Below, in pieces: positions 1 to 8,649 of a stretch of 20,824 nucleotides of DNA. Where the stretch lies: NCBI GenBank assembly GCA_032251435.1, contig JAVVEH010000061.1, positions 1-20,824 on the forward strand, given 5' to 3'. The position numbers and the translations under genes are program-made. The notes beneath the pieces are model-generated. The model had not been told where the DNA came from and searched no databases. It saw only the letters and a list, made by a program, of their open reading frames with translations. The number at the start of each line of letters is the position of its first letter. Within the stretch, counting starts at the first letter, position 1. This stretch comes from JAVVEH01 sp032251435 (lineage in GTDB: Bacteria; Verrucomicrobiota; Lentisphaeria; Oligosphaerales; MVZH01).

Positions 1-126
1 GGAAGGCGTGGAAGTCGTGGAAGGCGTGGAAGGCGTGGAAGGCGTGGAAGGCGTGGAAGGCGTGGAAGGCGTGGAAGACGTGAAAGACGTGAAAGTCGTG
101 AAAGTCGTGGAAGGCGTGGAAGGCTG
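1..126. repeat. 9-bp tandem repeat array (left edge)
   Basis: About 14 head-to-tail copies of a 9-mer, mostly GGAAGGCGT, with variants GGAAGTCGT, GGAAGACGT, GAAAGACGT and GAAAGTCGT. The last copy decays at 118-126. The array runs off the left edge, so its true length is unknown. The 9-bp unit is a multiple of three and contains no stop in any frame, but no start signal or gene context suggests that it is coding. The unit differs by one base from the array at the right edge (CGTGGAAGG versus CGTGGAAAG), in the same orientation. Confidence 0.95.
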
Positions 127-364
127 ACAGTTCTAAGAATGGCCACAAAAAGGCGCAAAAAATCACGAAGAAATGGGCTGTCACCTGTCTGTGTCGGGCC
201 GCGGCTGGTCTTGCGCGTACTTTTTATCTGGAGTCTTGGCGCTCCGAAGTTTATTAGCAGGCCATTCTCCATCCTGGATGAAACAAGTTAGCCAATGATT
301 TGGGCGACATGCTCATTGGCATTCCCTTTCTGATTGTCGGTCGATGGATTTCGGCCCTTTACCC
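127..364. other. non-coding stretch left of dus
   Basis: I see no convincing gene here. It contains three degenerate 11-bp units at 141-173 (GGCCACAAAAA, GGCGCAAAAAA, TCACGAAGAAA), each ending in an A-run and so spaced at about one helical turn. Such phased A-tracts bend DNA. The rest (about 180-364) has no recognisable motif. The downstream side of the minus-strand dus gene lies here, and I found no clear hairpin with a T-run that would terminate it. Confidence 0.5.
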
Positions 365-428
365 AAGATTCCAAGATTCCAGCATTCCAACATTCCAGCA
401 TTCCAACATTCCAACATTCCAACATTCC
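365..428. repeat. 8-bp tandem repeat array
   Basis: Eight consecutive octamers: AAGATTCC twice, AGCATTCC, AACATTCC, AGCATTCC, then AACATTCC three times. The array ends 22 bp before the stop codon of the minus-strand dus gene. The unit is not a multiple of three, so it cannot be a coding repeat in one frame. It is unrelated in sequence to the 9-mer arrays but of the same general type. Confidence 0.95.
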
Positions 429-450
429 ATGGGATGACAGTAAAAGGTTT

Positions 451-1431
451 TCATGATCGGCGCTGAAAGCCTACGGATGGCCCCGTGGCCCGGACGCGGG
501 CCATCCATGCGGAAAACATCGCCCAGGAGTGAAGCCCTGTCACTTCGCCTCTCAGATCCCGGGAGTAGCCCCGCCCGGCGAGATAAGCGACAATGATTTT
601 ACGTCCCACTTTGATGCCGTTTTCCTCGCCGTGAAAAGCCACCATGTCACGAATATGGTTCACAAGTTCGGCGCAGAGCTCCTCATGTCCGGGGGGCTTC
701 CCCCCGTTAATGGTGTCAAACAGCCAGGGGTTGCCAATCGCGCCGCGGGCGAGCATGATCCGCGAACATCCCGTCGCGCGCCGCAAAGCGGCCGCGGACA
801 GCGCGTCCGTGACCCCGCCGTTGGCAATGACGGGAATCGTCACCGCTTCCCGGACAGCGTTTATCACGTCAACCGCCACGGGACCGCTATAGACCTTCCG
901 CCACAGGCGGCCATGAATCGTCAGGGCCTGGCAGCCCGCGGATTCCAGCAACCGGGCGAACCGGACCGTGGGGGCCGGATCCTCATGATCCAGAACGCGG
1001 ATTTTCCCCGTGACCGGGAACGGGGACAGATCGGCGATGGCTTGGACGCATTCGGCGGCGAATTCCGGGGTGTGTCCCAGCGCGGCGCCGGCGCCGCGCC
1101 GGGTCACTTTGCGCACCGGACAGCCCATGTTAAAATCCAAAACGTCAAAACGAAGATGGGATATCTTCCGCACCGCGGTTTTAATCCGGGCCAGATCCGA
1201 CCCCAGAAGCTGGATGCCCAGCCATTTTTCGTCATCCCCGCGGGCGACAATGGACGGTGCCCGGGGATTGTCGTAGACAATCGACCCGGCTTCAACCAGC
1301 GGAGTGAACGCGTACACGCACCCGTGCCGCCGTAACGACCGTCGGAAAGGCAGATCCGTATAGCCGGATAACGGCGCCATGATCACCGCGTTTTCCGGAT
1401 AAATGGTCACGGCTTTATGCCCTCTGGTCAT
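451..1431 (-). CDS. dus: tRNA-dihydrouridine synthase (Dus family)
   Basis: This FMN enzyme reduces specific uridines in the tRNA D-loop to dihydrouridine using NADPH, in the cytoplasm. The product of about 326 residues has the Dus TIM-barrel start MAPLSGYTDLPFR, the catalytic-cysteine motif NMGCP (Cys about residue 104), the TIHGR segment, the IANGG phosphate-binding segment and MLARGAIGNPWLF, then a C-terminal helical domain. Length matches DusB-type enzymes, but I cannot assign the subfamily. The ATG at 1431 is preferred over an upstream TTG at 1440; a GTG at 1410 with AGAGGG nine bases upstream is a real alternative that would remove seven residues. It is the last of three minus-strand genes, about 90 bp after tatA, with a 9-bp repeat array in the gap. 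Confidence 0.93.
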   Translation of the reverse strand: MTRGHKAVTIYPENAVIMAPLSGYTDLPFRRSLRRHGCVYAFTPLVEAGSIVYDNPRAPSIVARGDDEKWLGIQLLGSDLARIKTAVRKISHLRFDVLDFNMGCPVRKVTRRGAGAALGHTPEFAAECVQAIADLSPFPVTGKIRVLDHEDPAPTVRFARLLESAGCQALTIHGRLWRKVYSGPVAVDVINAVREAVTIPVIANGGVTDALSAAALRRATGCSRIMLARGAIGNPWLFDTINGGKPPGHEELCAELVNHIRDMVAFHGEENGIKVGRKIIVAYLAGRGYSRDLRGEVTGLHSWAMFSAWMARVRATGPSVGFQRRS

Positions 1432-1476
1432 GGGTTTCAACTCACAAAACGGCCCAGTCCCTCACCGTTGGCGGCT

Positions 1477-1521
1477 CTCCGTCAGCTCCGTCATCTCCGT
1501 CATCTCCGTCAGCTCCGTCAG
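1477..1521. repeat. 9-bp tandem repeat array between tatA and dus
   Basis: Five head-to-tail copies of CTCCGTCAG or CTCCGTCAT (plus-strand reading). The array is followed at once by CTCA, which supplies the TGA stop of tatA on the minus strand at 1523-1525, so it begins directly at the 3' end of tatA. It has the same unit length as the edge arrays but an unrelated sequence. Confidence 0.93.
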
Positions 1522-1522
1522 C

Positions 1523-1744
1523 TCAGGGACGCGTTCCACCGTCGTCGTCTCCCGCTCCGGATTCCGCGTCATCGGAGTCCATCGGCTGTTGATTCACCGC
1601 GTCATGCAATTCATCGCGGGCTTTGCGGAATTCGCGCATGGCCTTCCCCAGCCCCTTGGCGACTTCCGGCAGTTTTTTCCCGCCGAACAACAACAAGACG
1701 AGGACGAAGATTAAAATAACTTCCCAATGTCCGAGACCAAACAT
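1523..1744 (-). CDS. tatA: Sec-independent translocase subunit TatA
   Basis: TatA oligomerises in the inner membrane to form the path by which the twin-arginine system exports folded proteins. The 73-residue product has the standard layout: a short N-terminal membrane helix (WEVILIFVLVLLLFG, residues about 7-21), the hinge FGGKKLPEVAKGLGKAMREF, an amphipathic helix, and an acidic disordered tail. The ATG at 1744 is chosen because AGGAG lies six bases upstream and because TatA proteins begin just before this helix. No tatC or tatB is in the window, and TatA and TatE cannot be told apart. It sits about 90 bp after ligA. The stop codon is formed at the edge of a 9-bp repeat array. Confidence 0.93.
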   Translation of the reverse strand: MFGLGHWEVILIFVLVLLLFGGKKLPEVAKGLGKAMREFRKARDELHDAVNQQPMDSDDAESGAGDDDGGTRP

Positions 1745-1834
1745 AATCGGCTCCTGGATAGTGCACTTAGACTGGACGCGCCGGCCACACACCGCGAACT
1801 GTAGCCTGATTCCCTGAAAATGCACGACATTTCA

Positions 1835-4189
1835 CTAGAAAAGCGCGGGCTGATAGGGCTTGGCCGCCGCGGGCGGCGCGCCGTCATCCGGAGGAGAGTC
1901 GGTCTCCGGCGACGGCGCGGCCACGGGGCGGGCCGCCGCCGGATTTTCAAACAACGACAGCACCGCTTCCTCCGACAGCACTGCGACACCCAATGCCCGG
2001 GCTTTGGCCAATTTTGACCCGGCGTTGTCGCCCGCCAGCACATAGTCCGTGTTTTTACTGACACTGCCAGTGACTTTCGCCCCCAGCGCCTGGAGTTTTT
2101 CCCGGGCCTCGTCCCGGCGCATGGAGGTCAAAGCGCCGGTGATCACCACGGTTTTCCCCGCCAGCGGACGGTCCGCGGTGTCGGCGGATGTCCCGCCTTT
2201 GGGGTCAATGCCCAGCTCCGCCAGCCGGGCGAGCAACTGCTTACCAGCCTCACTGGCGAAAAATGTGATCAGACTGGTGGCGACGGTTTCGCCAAACACA
2301 GGCAAGAACTCCTCATCCAGCGCCTTGAGCCGACCGCTGGTTTTGGGGCGGGCCAGCCCCTTGTCCGCCAAGGCCCGGCCCGCCCTTTGAAGCTCCGTGT
2401 TAATCGCCGCCATTTTTTCCCTTAGCCGCGCCTTTTCCGCCGCCGTCGCGTCACGGTTATCGGCTCCCTTGGGATTTACCCGGCGGGCTTCTTCCTGCAA
2501 CCTCAACACCGCGAGGCTGTCCCGCAGGACCGCGGAATCCGCGATATCCTGAAACGACGCGTGAGCCGCGGCCACCTCCTCGGCGGTGGAGACACCAATA
2601 TCGGCGATGCCGATGGCGAACAACCACCTGGAGAGAGGCAGTTCCCGGGCTTTGGCCAGCGCGTCCAGCGTTTTGGCGGCGTTCTTCGCCCCGAACACAC
2701 GGGGGTCTTTGTCCGTTCCCAGATTCAATGGGGCGAGCTGCTCCAGGGTCAAGTCAAACACATCCAGCGGATCACTCACCAGCCCGCGCTCCACCAGTTT
2801 TTCCGCCACAATCCGACCGACCGACTCGATGTCCAGCGCCGCGCGGGCGGTAAAATGGCGCAGGCGCCGCACCAATTGCGCCGGGCAAAACAAGTTTTCA
2901 CACCGCCAGGCGACAAACCGCGGATCCCGCGAGATGGGTCCCCCGCAGGACGGGCATTTGTTATCCACATGCGCGGGCAAATCAAATGGCTCGGCGCCGG
3001 GCGGGCGTTTGTCAAGGATGACATCCAGCACGGCGGGAATCACCTCCCCGGCCTTTTCAATCACGACGGTATCCCCGACGCGGATATCCTTGCGCCTCAC
3101 TTCGTCCTCATTGTGCAGGGTCGCCCGCGCGATCACGCTGCCGGCCAAGCGCACCGGCTCCAGTTCGGCGACCGGTGTCAAGATGCCCGTCCGCCCCACC
3201 TGCACGCTAATCGCCCGCAGCACTGTTTCCGCTGTCTCCGCGGCGTATTTGAACGCCTTCGCCCAGCTGGGGGCTTTCGCCGTGAAGCCCAGGCTTTCCC
3301 GCTGCGGGAAATCATTGACTTTGATGACGGCTCCGTCAATATCATAGGGGAAGTCGTACCGTTTCTTGCCCAATATCTCCACGGCCGCCCGCAGCTCCTC
3401 AAGACTTTCCGCGGACACCGCGAAGTCCGCCGTCGGCAAGCCGAAAGACCGCATGCTGTCCAGCAGCTCCGTTTGCGAGGCGACATGCATGCCGTCGATC
3501 TCCCCCTCGGCGTAGAAAATCGCCGCCAGCGGTCGCCGGGCGACTTCCCGGGAGTCGAGCAACTTCAAGGAGCCGGCTGTGGCGTTGCGGGCGTTGGCGA
3601 ATTCCGTCTCTCCCGCTTCCCGGCGGCGCTCATTCAGCGCGGAAAAATCGTCCCGGGTCATAAACACTTCGCCCCGGGCCTCAAAAACCGCCGGCGGCTG
3701 GTCCGCGGTCAAGCGCCAGGGAATCGAGCGGATCGTGCGGATATTCGCGGTGACATCATCGCCCTCGCGGCCGTTTCCGCGGGTCAACGCGGTTGTCAGC
3801 GCCCCGTTTTCATAGCGGACGGACAGGCTCACGCCATCGATTTTAGGCTCAACGATGTAGGTTGGCGTTTGGCCAGGCAAGCGGCTCGTGACATACGTGT
3901 GAAACCGGGCCAGATCGTCCATCGTGTAGGTGTTGTCCAGGCTGAGCATGGGAACGGCGTGGGGCTTGGTGACAAAGCCGTCCAAGGGGCCGCCACCGAC
4001 CCGACGGGTGGGGGAATCCGGTGTCACGAATTCCGGATACTGGTCTTCCAGGGCCACCAGCTCACTGTACAGGACGTCATAGTCCCGGTCGGATATTTCC
4101 GGCCGGGCCAGCGAGTAATACAGGTGATTATGGCGTTCCAGTTCCCGCCGCAAATAAATTATGCGCCCGCGCGCGGTTGCTTTAGTCAT
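1835..4189 (-). CDS. ligA: NAD+-dependent DNA ligase LigA
   Basis: It seals nicks between Okazaki fragments and after repair, using NAD+ as AMP donor. The 784-residue product has, in order: the Ia domain (YYSLARPEISDRDYD); the adenylation site EPKIDG with nucleophile Lys about 116; the OB-fold (GRTGILTPVAELEPV); a four-cysteine zinc site (Cys about 412, 415, 430, 435); helix-hairpin-helix repeats; and a BRCT domain (about 669-745) starting GKTVVITGAL. A Pro/Ala-rich tail ends in PALF. Typical LigA has about 670 residues. The surplus lies in an insertion of about 60 charged residues (about 560-623) inside the HhH region and in the tail. The ATG at 4189 is preferred because GGAG lies six bases upstream; an ATG at 4201 is possible. 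A promoter facing this gene is visible at 4244-4271. Confidence 0.96.
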   Translation of the reverse strand: MTKATARGRIIYLRRELERHNHLYYSLARPEISDRDYDVLYSELVALEDQYPEFVTPDSPTRRVGGGPLDGFVTKPHAVPMLSLDNTYTMDDLARFHTYVTSRLPGQTPTYIVEPKIDGVSLSVRYENGALTTALTRGNGREGDDVTANIRTIRSIPWRLTADQPPAVFEARGEVFMTRDDFSALNERRREAGETEFANARNATAGSLKLLDSREVARRPLAAIFYAEGEIDGMHVASQTELLDSMRSFGLPTADFAVSAESLEELRAAVEILGKKRYDFPYDIDGAVIKVNDFPQRESLGFTAKAPSWAKAFKYAAETAETVLRAISVQVGRTGILTPVAELEPVRLAGSVIARATLHNEDEVRRKDIRVGDTVVIEKAGEVIPAVLDVILDKRPPGAEPFDLPAHVDNKCPSCGGPISRDPRFVAWRCENLFCPAQLVRRLRHFTARAALDIESVGRIVAEKLVERGLVSDPLDVFDLTLEQLAPLNLGTDKDPRVFGAKNAAKTLDALAKARELPLSRWLFAIGIADIGVSTAEEVAAAHASFQDIADSAVLRDSLAVLRLQEEARRVNPKGADNRDATAAEKARLREKMAAINTELQRAGRALADKGLARPKTSGRLKALDEEFLPVFGETVATSLITFFASEAGKQLLARLAELGIDPKGGTSADTADRPLAGKTVVITGALTSMRRDEAREKLQALGAKVTGSVSKNTDYVLAGDNAGSKLAKARALGVAVLSEEAVLSLFENPAAARPVAAPSPETDSPPDDGAPPAAAKPYQPALF

Positions 4190-4243
4190 AACGCGCTCCA
4201 TTCCATCTTAGTGCCCGGAAGTAAGGGCATGTTAAACGGTGTC

Positions 4244-4271
4244 ACTATACCTCACCATGCCCCGTCGGCAA
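4244..4271 (-). promoter_or_regulatory. sigma70-type promoter for ligA
   Basis: On the minus strand, TTGCCG (4266-4271) and TATAGT (4244-4249) are separated by 16 bp. The -10 box has one mismatch to the bacterial housekeeping consensus and the -35 has two. The expected start is near 4237, giving a leader of about 48 nt before the ligA ATG at 4189. Predicted from sequence only. Confidence 0.5.
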
Positions 4272-4328
4272 GCCCGGAAACAGCCGGTGAAAGCGTGAAA
4301 AACCTCCTGTTTCACACTCAACTCGCTC

Positions 4329-4356
4329 TTGACCCCTTGAATACCCGCGTTATAGT
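4329..4356 (+). promoter_or_regulatory. sigma70-type promoter for tRNA-Pro and probably the TPR/Exb operon
   Basis: TTGACC (4329-4334) and TATAGT (4351-4356) are spaced by 16 bp, each with one mismatch to consensus. Transcription would begin near 4363, about 47 nt before the tRNA. The leader contains a perfect 12-bp palindrome CCTGCGCGCAGG (4372-4383) and a small stem-loop GTGGT-TTT-ACCAC (4383-4395). The same -10 sequence and 16-bp spacing appear in the divergent ligA promoter, which supports both calls. Confidence 0.6.
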
Positions 4357-4409
4357 ACGCTAGATTATCCGCCTGCGCGCAGGTGGTTTTACCACGGATT
4401 CATGATGAT

Positions 4410-4487
<78 letters not shown>

Positions 4488-4521
4488 TTTTTCCGGCTTT
4501 CTTGTAATCGAAAGGGAACCG

Positions 4522-7500
4522 ATGAATTTCTTGCGAAGCTTTCAGAGGCTCTTCCGCTCCCTTGCGCCCGCCAGTGTGGTGATGGCTCTCGCCTCTTTCC
4601 CAGTCTTGGCGCTCGATGAGTTTTCCTACGATCTCCGCTTGATCCGGGCGTTAGCCGAAAACAACATGCCGGACTACGCCATGAACCAGGTGGACCGCAT
4701 GGTGAAGCTCTATCCGGAGAAAAAGGATGTCATCCTGCTGCAAAAAGCCTTGGTTTTTTACGCGCAGTCAAAGCGTTCCAAAGCGGAGGAAATCATCGCC
4801 GGCATTCCCAAGGGCAGCCCGTTGTATGGGCAATCCCGCTTGATTATGGCCCGCGAAGCCTTTAAACGCGGCGCCTTCGCGGATGCCGCGGATGGCTTCG
4901 CCGCCTACTTTTCCACCAACCCGACACCCGCCAGCGAGGAAAAACCCGATGTTGACGACTTTCATGAAAGTGTCATGATGTTCGCGCGGGCGAATGTCGA
5001 GCTGGGGAATCCTGACGGTGCGGCGAAGGCCTTGACGAACGCCGCGGTGGTGAAAGGGGACCATGCGTATCCGCCCGACGTGCTGGCCTATCAGAAAGGC
5101 AAACACGCCCTGGCCGCCGGCGAAAAAGCGCTTGACTTGGGACTGCCTGTGACATCGAAGTCTATCGAAGACGAAACCAAAAAACTGGAGGACCTGCAGT
5201 TTAAACAAATTCCCTATCTGTTGATGACCAACGCCTTGATTGAAGCCGCCCGGGGCAAGGTTTTATTGGGCGATTTGGCCTGTGAAACGGCGGATGGCAG
5301 CAAGAAAAAAGCGCAACTGGCGAAAGCGATAGCCCATTACAAAGACGCCTTTACCGGTTTGAAAGGGCTGTCTGAATTTGTCGCCGGGTTTGATAAAGAG
5401 CTGCCGCCGAGTGAATCCCCGGCCGCCGGGACACTGTTTTACTTTGGCCGTATCCGCAAGGGGCAGGCCCGTGTCGCGCTGCTCAACGGCGATAAACAGC
5501 AAGCCGTTGAAAAATTGAAACAGGCGCGGGAGAAATTTGACGATGTCAAGACAAAATACGGTGATTCCCCGTATGGTGTCTCCGCCTTGGTTGAGGATGG
5601 GAAAATCATTGACATCCTGACGAAACTTGGTGAGAATGTCGACAACGGCAGCGACAGCGAAGGCGGCGCGTTGGTGAAAATCACGCAAGCGGATAAATAT
5701 TACTCCGCGAATGACTTTGAAAAAGCCGCGCCGCTTTTTTTAGACGCGCTGCGCATGGCCCGGACCAGCCCGCGGTTCGGTCCGCCGACGGGATTGAAAC
5801 TGGTGGTGTGTTATACGAGCATGCCCGGGAAAATGCTGGAAGCGCAGGCTGTCGCGTCATTTTTGGCTGACGTGTTTCCCGACGCGGAGGAAACCGCGAA
5901 CGCGCTTCTCCAATTGGGATTTGTCACGTTCCAAAAAGCCAAGCAGATGACCGACGGCCCGGAAAAACAAGCGCTGATGGACGAGGCCATGGTGTCGTGG
6001 AATAAATTTGTGGACATCGCCCCCGATGATCCCAAAGCGGCTGATCTCGCCTTCATGGTCGCGGAGAACGCCTATGTGAAGGCGGATGCCGCGGCCGGCC
6101 GCACAAATACCATCAAAGACCGCCAGAAAAAAGAAGCGGCGAAACAAGAGGCCCGTGATCTATTCCGGTCCGCGATCGCCAAATATGAGCGGGTGACCTC
6201 CGCGTACGGGGGCACCCCAAAAGGCGTGCGGGCTTATTTTAGAATGGGCGTGATCTTCGACACCTTGGATCAGCCGCAAGACGCCGCGGAAGCCTTCCTC
6301 ACGTACGCGAAGCGGGAAAATCTTAACGAAAACGCCGAAGATCGCCTGGACGCCCAATTTCAGGGGGCGAGTCAATTGCTCTTCTCCGACACACCCGCCG
6401 CCGCCATCGCCCCGTTGCGGGAATTGTTGGCTTGGGTGTCGCCTGATAACACCCAGGGATTTGATCCCGGCTCGGAAAAAGTTTTAGACGTGAGAGAAAA
6501 CGCCACTAGTTACGAAGCTTGGGCCTATGACCTGTCCGCCGAGGCGATCCGCCCTGAGATCACGGACAACAAAGATCAACAGGCCGCGCAAAAAGACATC
6601 ATCAACGAGGCGTCCACAAATTTGAAACGCTTAGCCACTCAAGAGAAAGAACTTAACGATTGGCGGGCGGCGGTCCGCAAAGAGATTGAGGACGTGAGTG
6701 TTGACTTCAAAAATCCGTTGCCAAGACCGGAAGAGAAGGCCTTGAAAGAATTTCTTCCGGATGCGGAAGTGAGCCAGTGGACGGATGCGGAGCGGGCTGT
6801 CGAGTTGCCCAGACGTAAGGCCTCCGCCGCGAGGTTGGCGGCGGATTATCTGAATCAGGACCTGCAATCCATGAAAGGCTTGATGGATTCTTTCGCCAGC
6901 AGTAAGAACAAGGCGTTTACCACTCTCCAAATGAATCAAAAGGATTTGGCGGAGACAGTCATTCGGATCAGTGATCTGGAGCGACAACTCATCGGCATGA
7001 AAGACGAGCTGGACTATTCCCAGGATGAGCTGGACAAGCTGACGACTCGGCACGATCTGGCGGTTGAAGCGGCGGCCGAGGCCACGGCGCGGCTGGCGGA
7101 TCTGAGAAAACGCTACGAGGCCGCCCGGCTGGCGTTCAAAACGGGCGATGACGAGGCGAAAGCCGCGGCCCGGGAAGAAGGACGGGAGGTGCGGGCTCTC
7201 ATTCCCGGAGCCGAAGCCCGGTTGATGGAGGCCACCCGCGCCAAAGAGGGGCTGGAAAGCGACGAGGCGGAACTCACCCGCCGCCGGGCGGCGCGGGCTA
7301 AAGACACCAACGCGGCGAAGGTGGCCCTTATTGAGCGCCAACTCTCCGCCGCCCGCCGCCAGCAAGCCCTGCTTTCCGCGGACATCGCCTTTAATGAGGC
7401 GCATGTCCAGGCGCTCGGCCAAGCGATTAAAGCTGGAGAGGTGTTTATCGCGTTGATGAAAAAACCTGAAGCGGAGCGCTACGGCGAAGAAAATCTCAAA

Positions 7501-8649
7501 GCATGGCGGACGGCCGCGGACAGCGCGTTGGATCTGTTCGCCAAAGAGTCCGCTGCCGCGGATGAGAAAGTCAAGGTGGCTGAAGGGTATATCGCCGCTG
7601 ATCGCCAGGCCTATATCGCCGCCACCGCCGAAGCCCAAAAAACCATCGCCGATCTGGAAAACGAGATCAAACCCGTTCAAGCTAAATTTAATGATCTCAA
7701 ACGGCAAGCCCAACAAGCGTTCACAAGTTTCCTGAAGGCGTACCCGAAATCCAAGCATGTGCCGGACAATATGGCCCGGGTGGGGACGATTTTCATCGAA
7801 TTCAATCAGTATGAGCAAGCCGAAAATTATTTAAACAAGCTGGCGGAGACGTACCCTGATCATGCCGCCGTCAAACAGGCGATGTTCAGCTTGGGCAAGG
7901 TTCAGTTTGAAATTGGTAAAATTGACGAGGCGGCGACCGCCTTCACGAAGGTTTTAGCCACCGCTGACGCGCAGGCGACACCTAATTTGAAATACATCGT
8001 CAAGGCGACCATGGACACCGCTCACGCGGAACTGGGCCTGCGAGCCAGCCGGGAATTGCTGACCCGCGGAGCGGATGCCAACCATCCGGATTATGACAAA
8101 CTCTCGGGAAAATACCGTGAAAGCATTCTTTTCCGCGCCGGTCTTTGCGCGATGGGCGCCAAACAATACACGGCCGCCCGGGATTATTTTGACACACTGC
8201 TGAAGGAAAATGAAAAAACCGCGCGGTTTTACGATGCCAATATTCTCAAAGCGCGGGCGTGTCGGCTGATGACACCGCCTGACCCCATGGCGGCGAGGAA
8301 GGCCTTGGGACAAGTGATGCGGTTCACTCAGGATAGCGCCGTCTTGAACGAGACGCTGGTTGAACAGGCCCTCGTTTACTTGCTCGACGAAAGCAGAGAG
8401 GGGGCTTCAAGCGCGCTCGGTCCGCTGGGACAGATCATTTTAGTCATGAACGGTGAAGCGGTGGTTCTCGCGGATGATAAAGATCCCGCCAGCCGTGATT
8501 TTATTGACCAGGGCTTCTACCTGGCGGCGAAATGTTACGCGCTGCTTGGTGACAGTCAAAGCCGCGACCTCGTCGTCGCCGAATACCGGAAACGTTTCCC
8601 GAATGGAGCATTCGCGGAAGCGATGAGTCAGCTTCCAGACGCTCTCTAA
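4522..8649 (+). CDS. giant exported TPR / coiled-coil protein of the Exb operon
   Basis: A 1375-residue protein with a signal peptide (basic start MNFLRSFQRLFRS, hydrophobic core, likely cut after PVLA near residue 30), so probably periplasmic or envelope-bound. Three zones can be seen. An N-terminal helical-repeat region (about 31-690) has TPR-like segments. A central region (about 695-1060) is rich in Glu, Lys, Arg and Ala with heptad-like spacing and looks like a long coiled coil. A C-terminal TPR region (about 1062-1375) has segments such as QYEQAENYLNKLAETYPDH. I recognise no enzyme motif. Its place upstream of exbB/exbD suggests a structural or output partner of that motor, somewhat as CpoB/YbgF relates to Tol-Pal; this is inference. 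The ATG at 4522 is chosen because the upstream in-frame ATG overlaps the tRNA, AAGGGA lies just before it, and a signal peptide follows. Confidence 0.85.
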   Translation: MNFLRSFQRLFRSLAPASVVMALASFPVLALDEFSYDLRLIRALAENNMPDYAMNQVDRMVKLYPEKKDVILLQKALVFYAQSKRSKAEEIIAGIPKGSPLYGQSRLIMAREAFKRGAFADAADGFAAYFSTNPTPASEEKPDVDDFHESVMMFARANVELGNPDGAAKALTNAAVVKGDHAYPPDVLAYQKGKHALAAGEKALDLGLPVTSKSIEDETKKLEDLQFKQIPYLLMTNALIEAARGKVLLGDLACETADGSKKKAQLAKAIAHYKDAFTGLKGLSEFVAGFDKELPPSESPAAGTLFYFGRIRKGQARVALLNGDKQQAVEKLKQAREKFDDVKTKYGDSPYGVSALVEDGKIIDILTKLGENVDNGSDSEGGALVKITQADKYYSANDFEKAAPLFLDALRMARTSPRFGPPTGLKLVVCYTSMPGKMLEAQAVASFLADVFPDAEETANALLQLGFVTFQKAKQMTDGPEKQALMDEAMVSWNKFVDIAPDDPKAADLAFMVAENAYVKADAAAGRTNTIKDRQKKEAAKQEARDLFRSAIAKYERVTSAYGGTPKGVRAYFRMGVIFDTLDQPQDAAEAFLTYAKRENLNENAEDRLDAQFQGASQLLFSDTPAAAIAPLRELLAWVSPDNTQGFDPGSEKVLDVRENATSYEAWAYDLSAEAIRPEITDNKDQQAAQKDIINEASTNLKRLATQEKELNDWRAAVRKEIEDVSVDFKNPLPRPEEKALKEFLPDAEVSQWTDAERAVELPRRKASAARLAADYLNQDLQSMKGLMDSFASSKNKAFTTLQMNQKDLAETVIRISDLERQLIGMKDELDYSQDELDKLTTRHDLAVEAAAEATARLADLRKRYEAARLAFKTGDDEAKAAAREEGREVRALIPGAEARLMEATRAKEGLESDEAELTRRRAARAKDTNAAKVALIERQLSAARRQQALLSADIAFNEAHVQALGQAIKAGEVFIALMKKPEAERYGEENLKAWRTAADSALDLFAKESAAADEKVKVAEGYIAADRQAYIAATAEAQKTIADLENEIKPVQAKFNDLKRQAQQAFTSFLKAYPKSKHVPDNMARVGTIFIEFNQYEQAENYLNKLAETYPDHAAVKQAMFSLGKVQFEIGKIDEAATAFTKVLATADAQATPNLKYIVKATMDTAHAELGLRASRELLTRGADANHPDYDKLSGKYRESILFRAGLCAMGAKQYTAARDYFDTLLKENEKTARFYDANILKARACRLMTPPDPMAARKALGQVMRFTQDSAVLNETLVEQALVYLLDESREGASSALGPLGQIILVMNGEAVVLADDKDPASRDFIDQGFYLAAKCYALLGDSQSRDLVVAEYRKRFPNGAFAEAMSQLPDAL

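Noticed and set aside
1..126. CRISPR array at the left edge
   Set aside because: Units are 9 bp and directly adjacent with no spacers, and no cas genes are present.
529..1335. 268-residue open frame opposite dus
   Set aside because: Antisense to conserved Dus motifs; no recognisable product.
4289..4305. Single GTGAAAGCGTGAAAAAC stretch resembling the right-edge 9-mer
   Set aside because: Fewer than two full units, so chance similarity cannot be excluded.
2561..4363. 600-residue open frame opposite ligA
   Set aside because: It is antisense to a fully conserved ligA and its translation (Arg/Gly/His-rich) resembles no protein family; a by-product of high GC.
6631..7818. 395-residue open frame opposite the TPR gene
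   Set aside because: Antisense shadow of the coiled-coil region with no family features or start signals.
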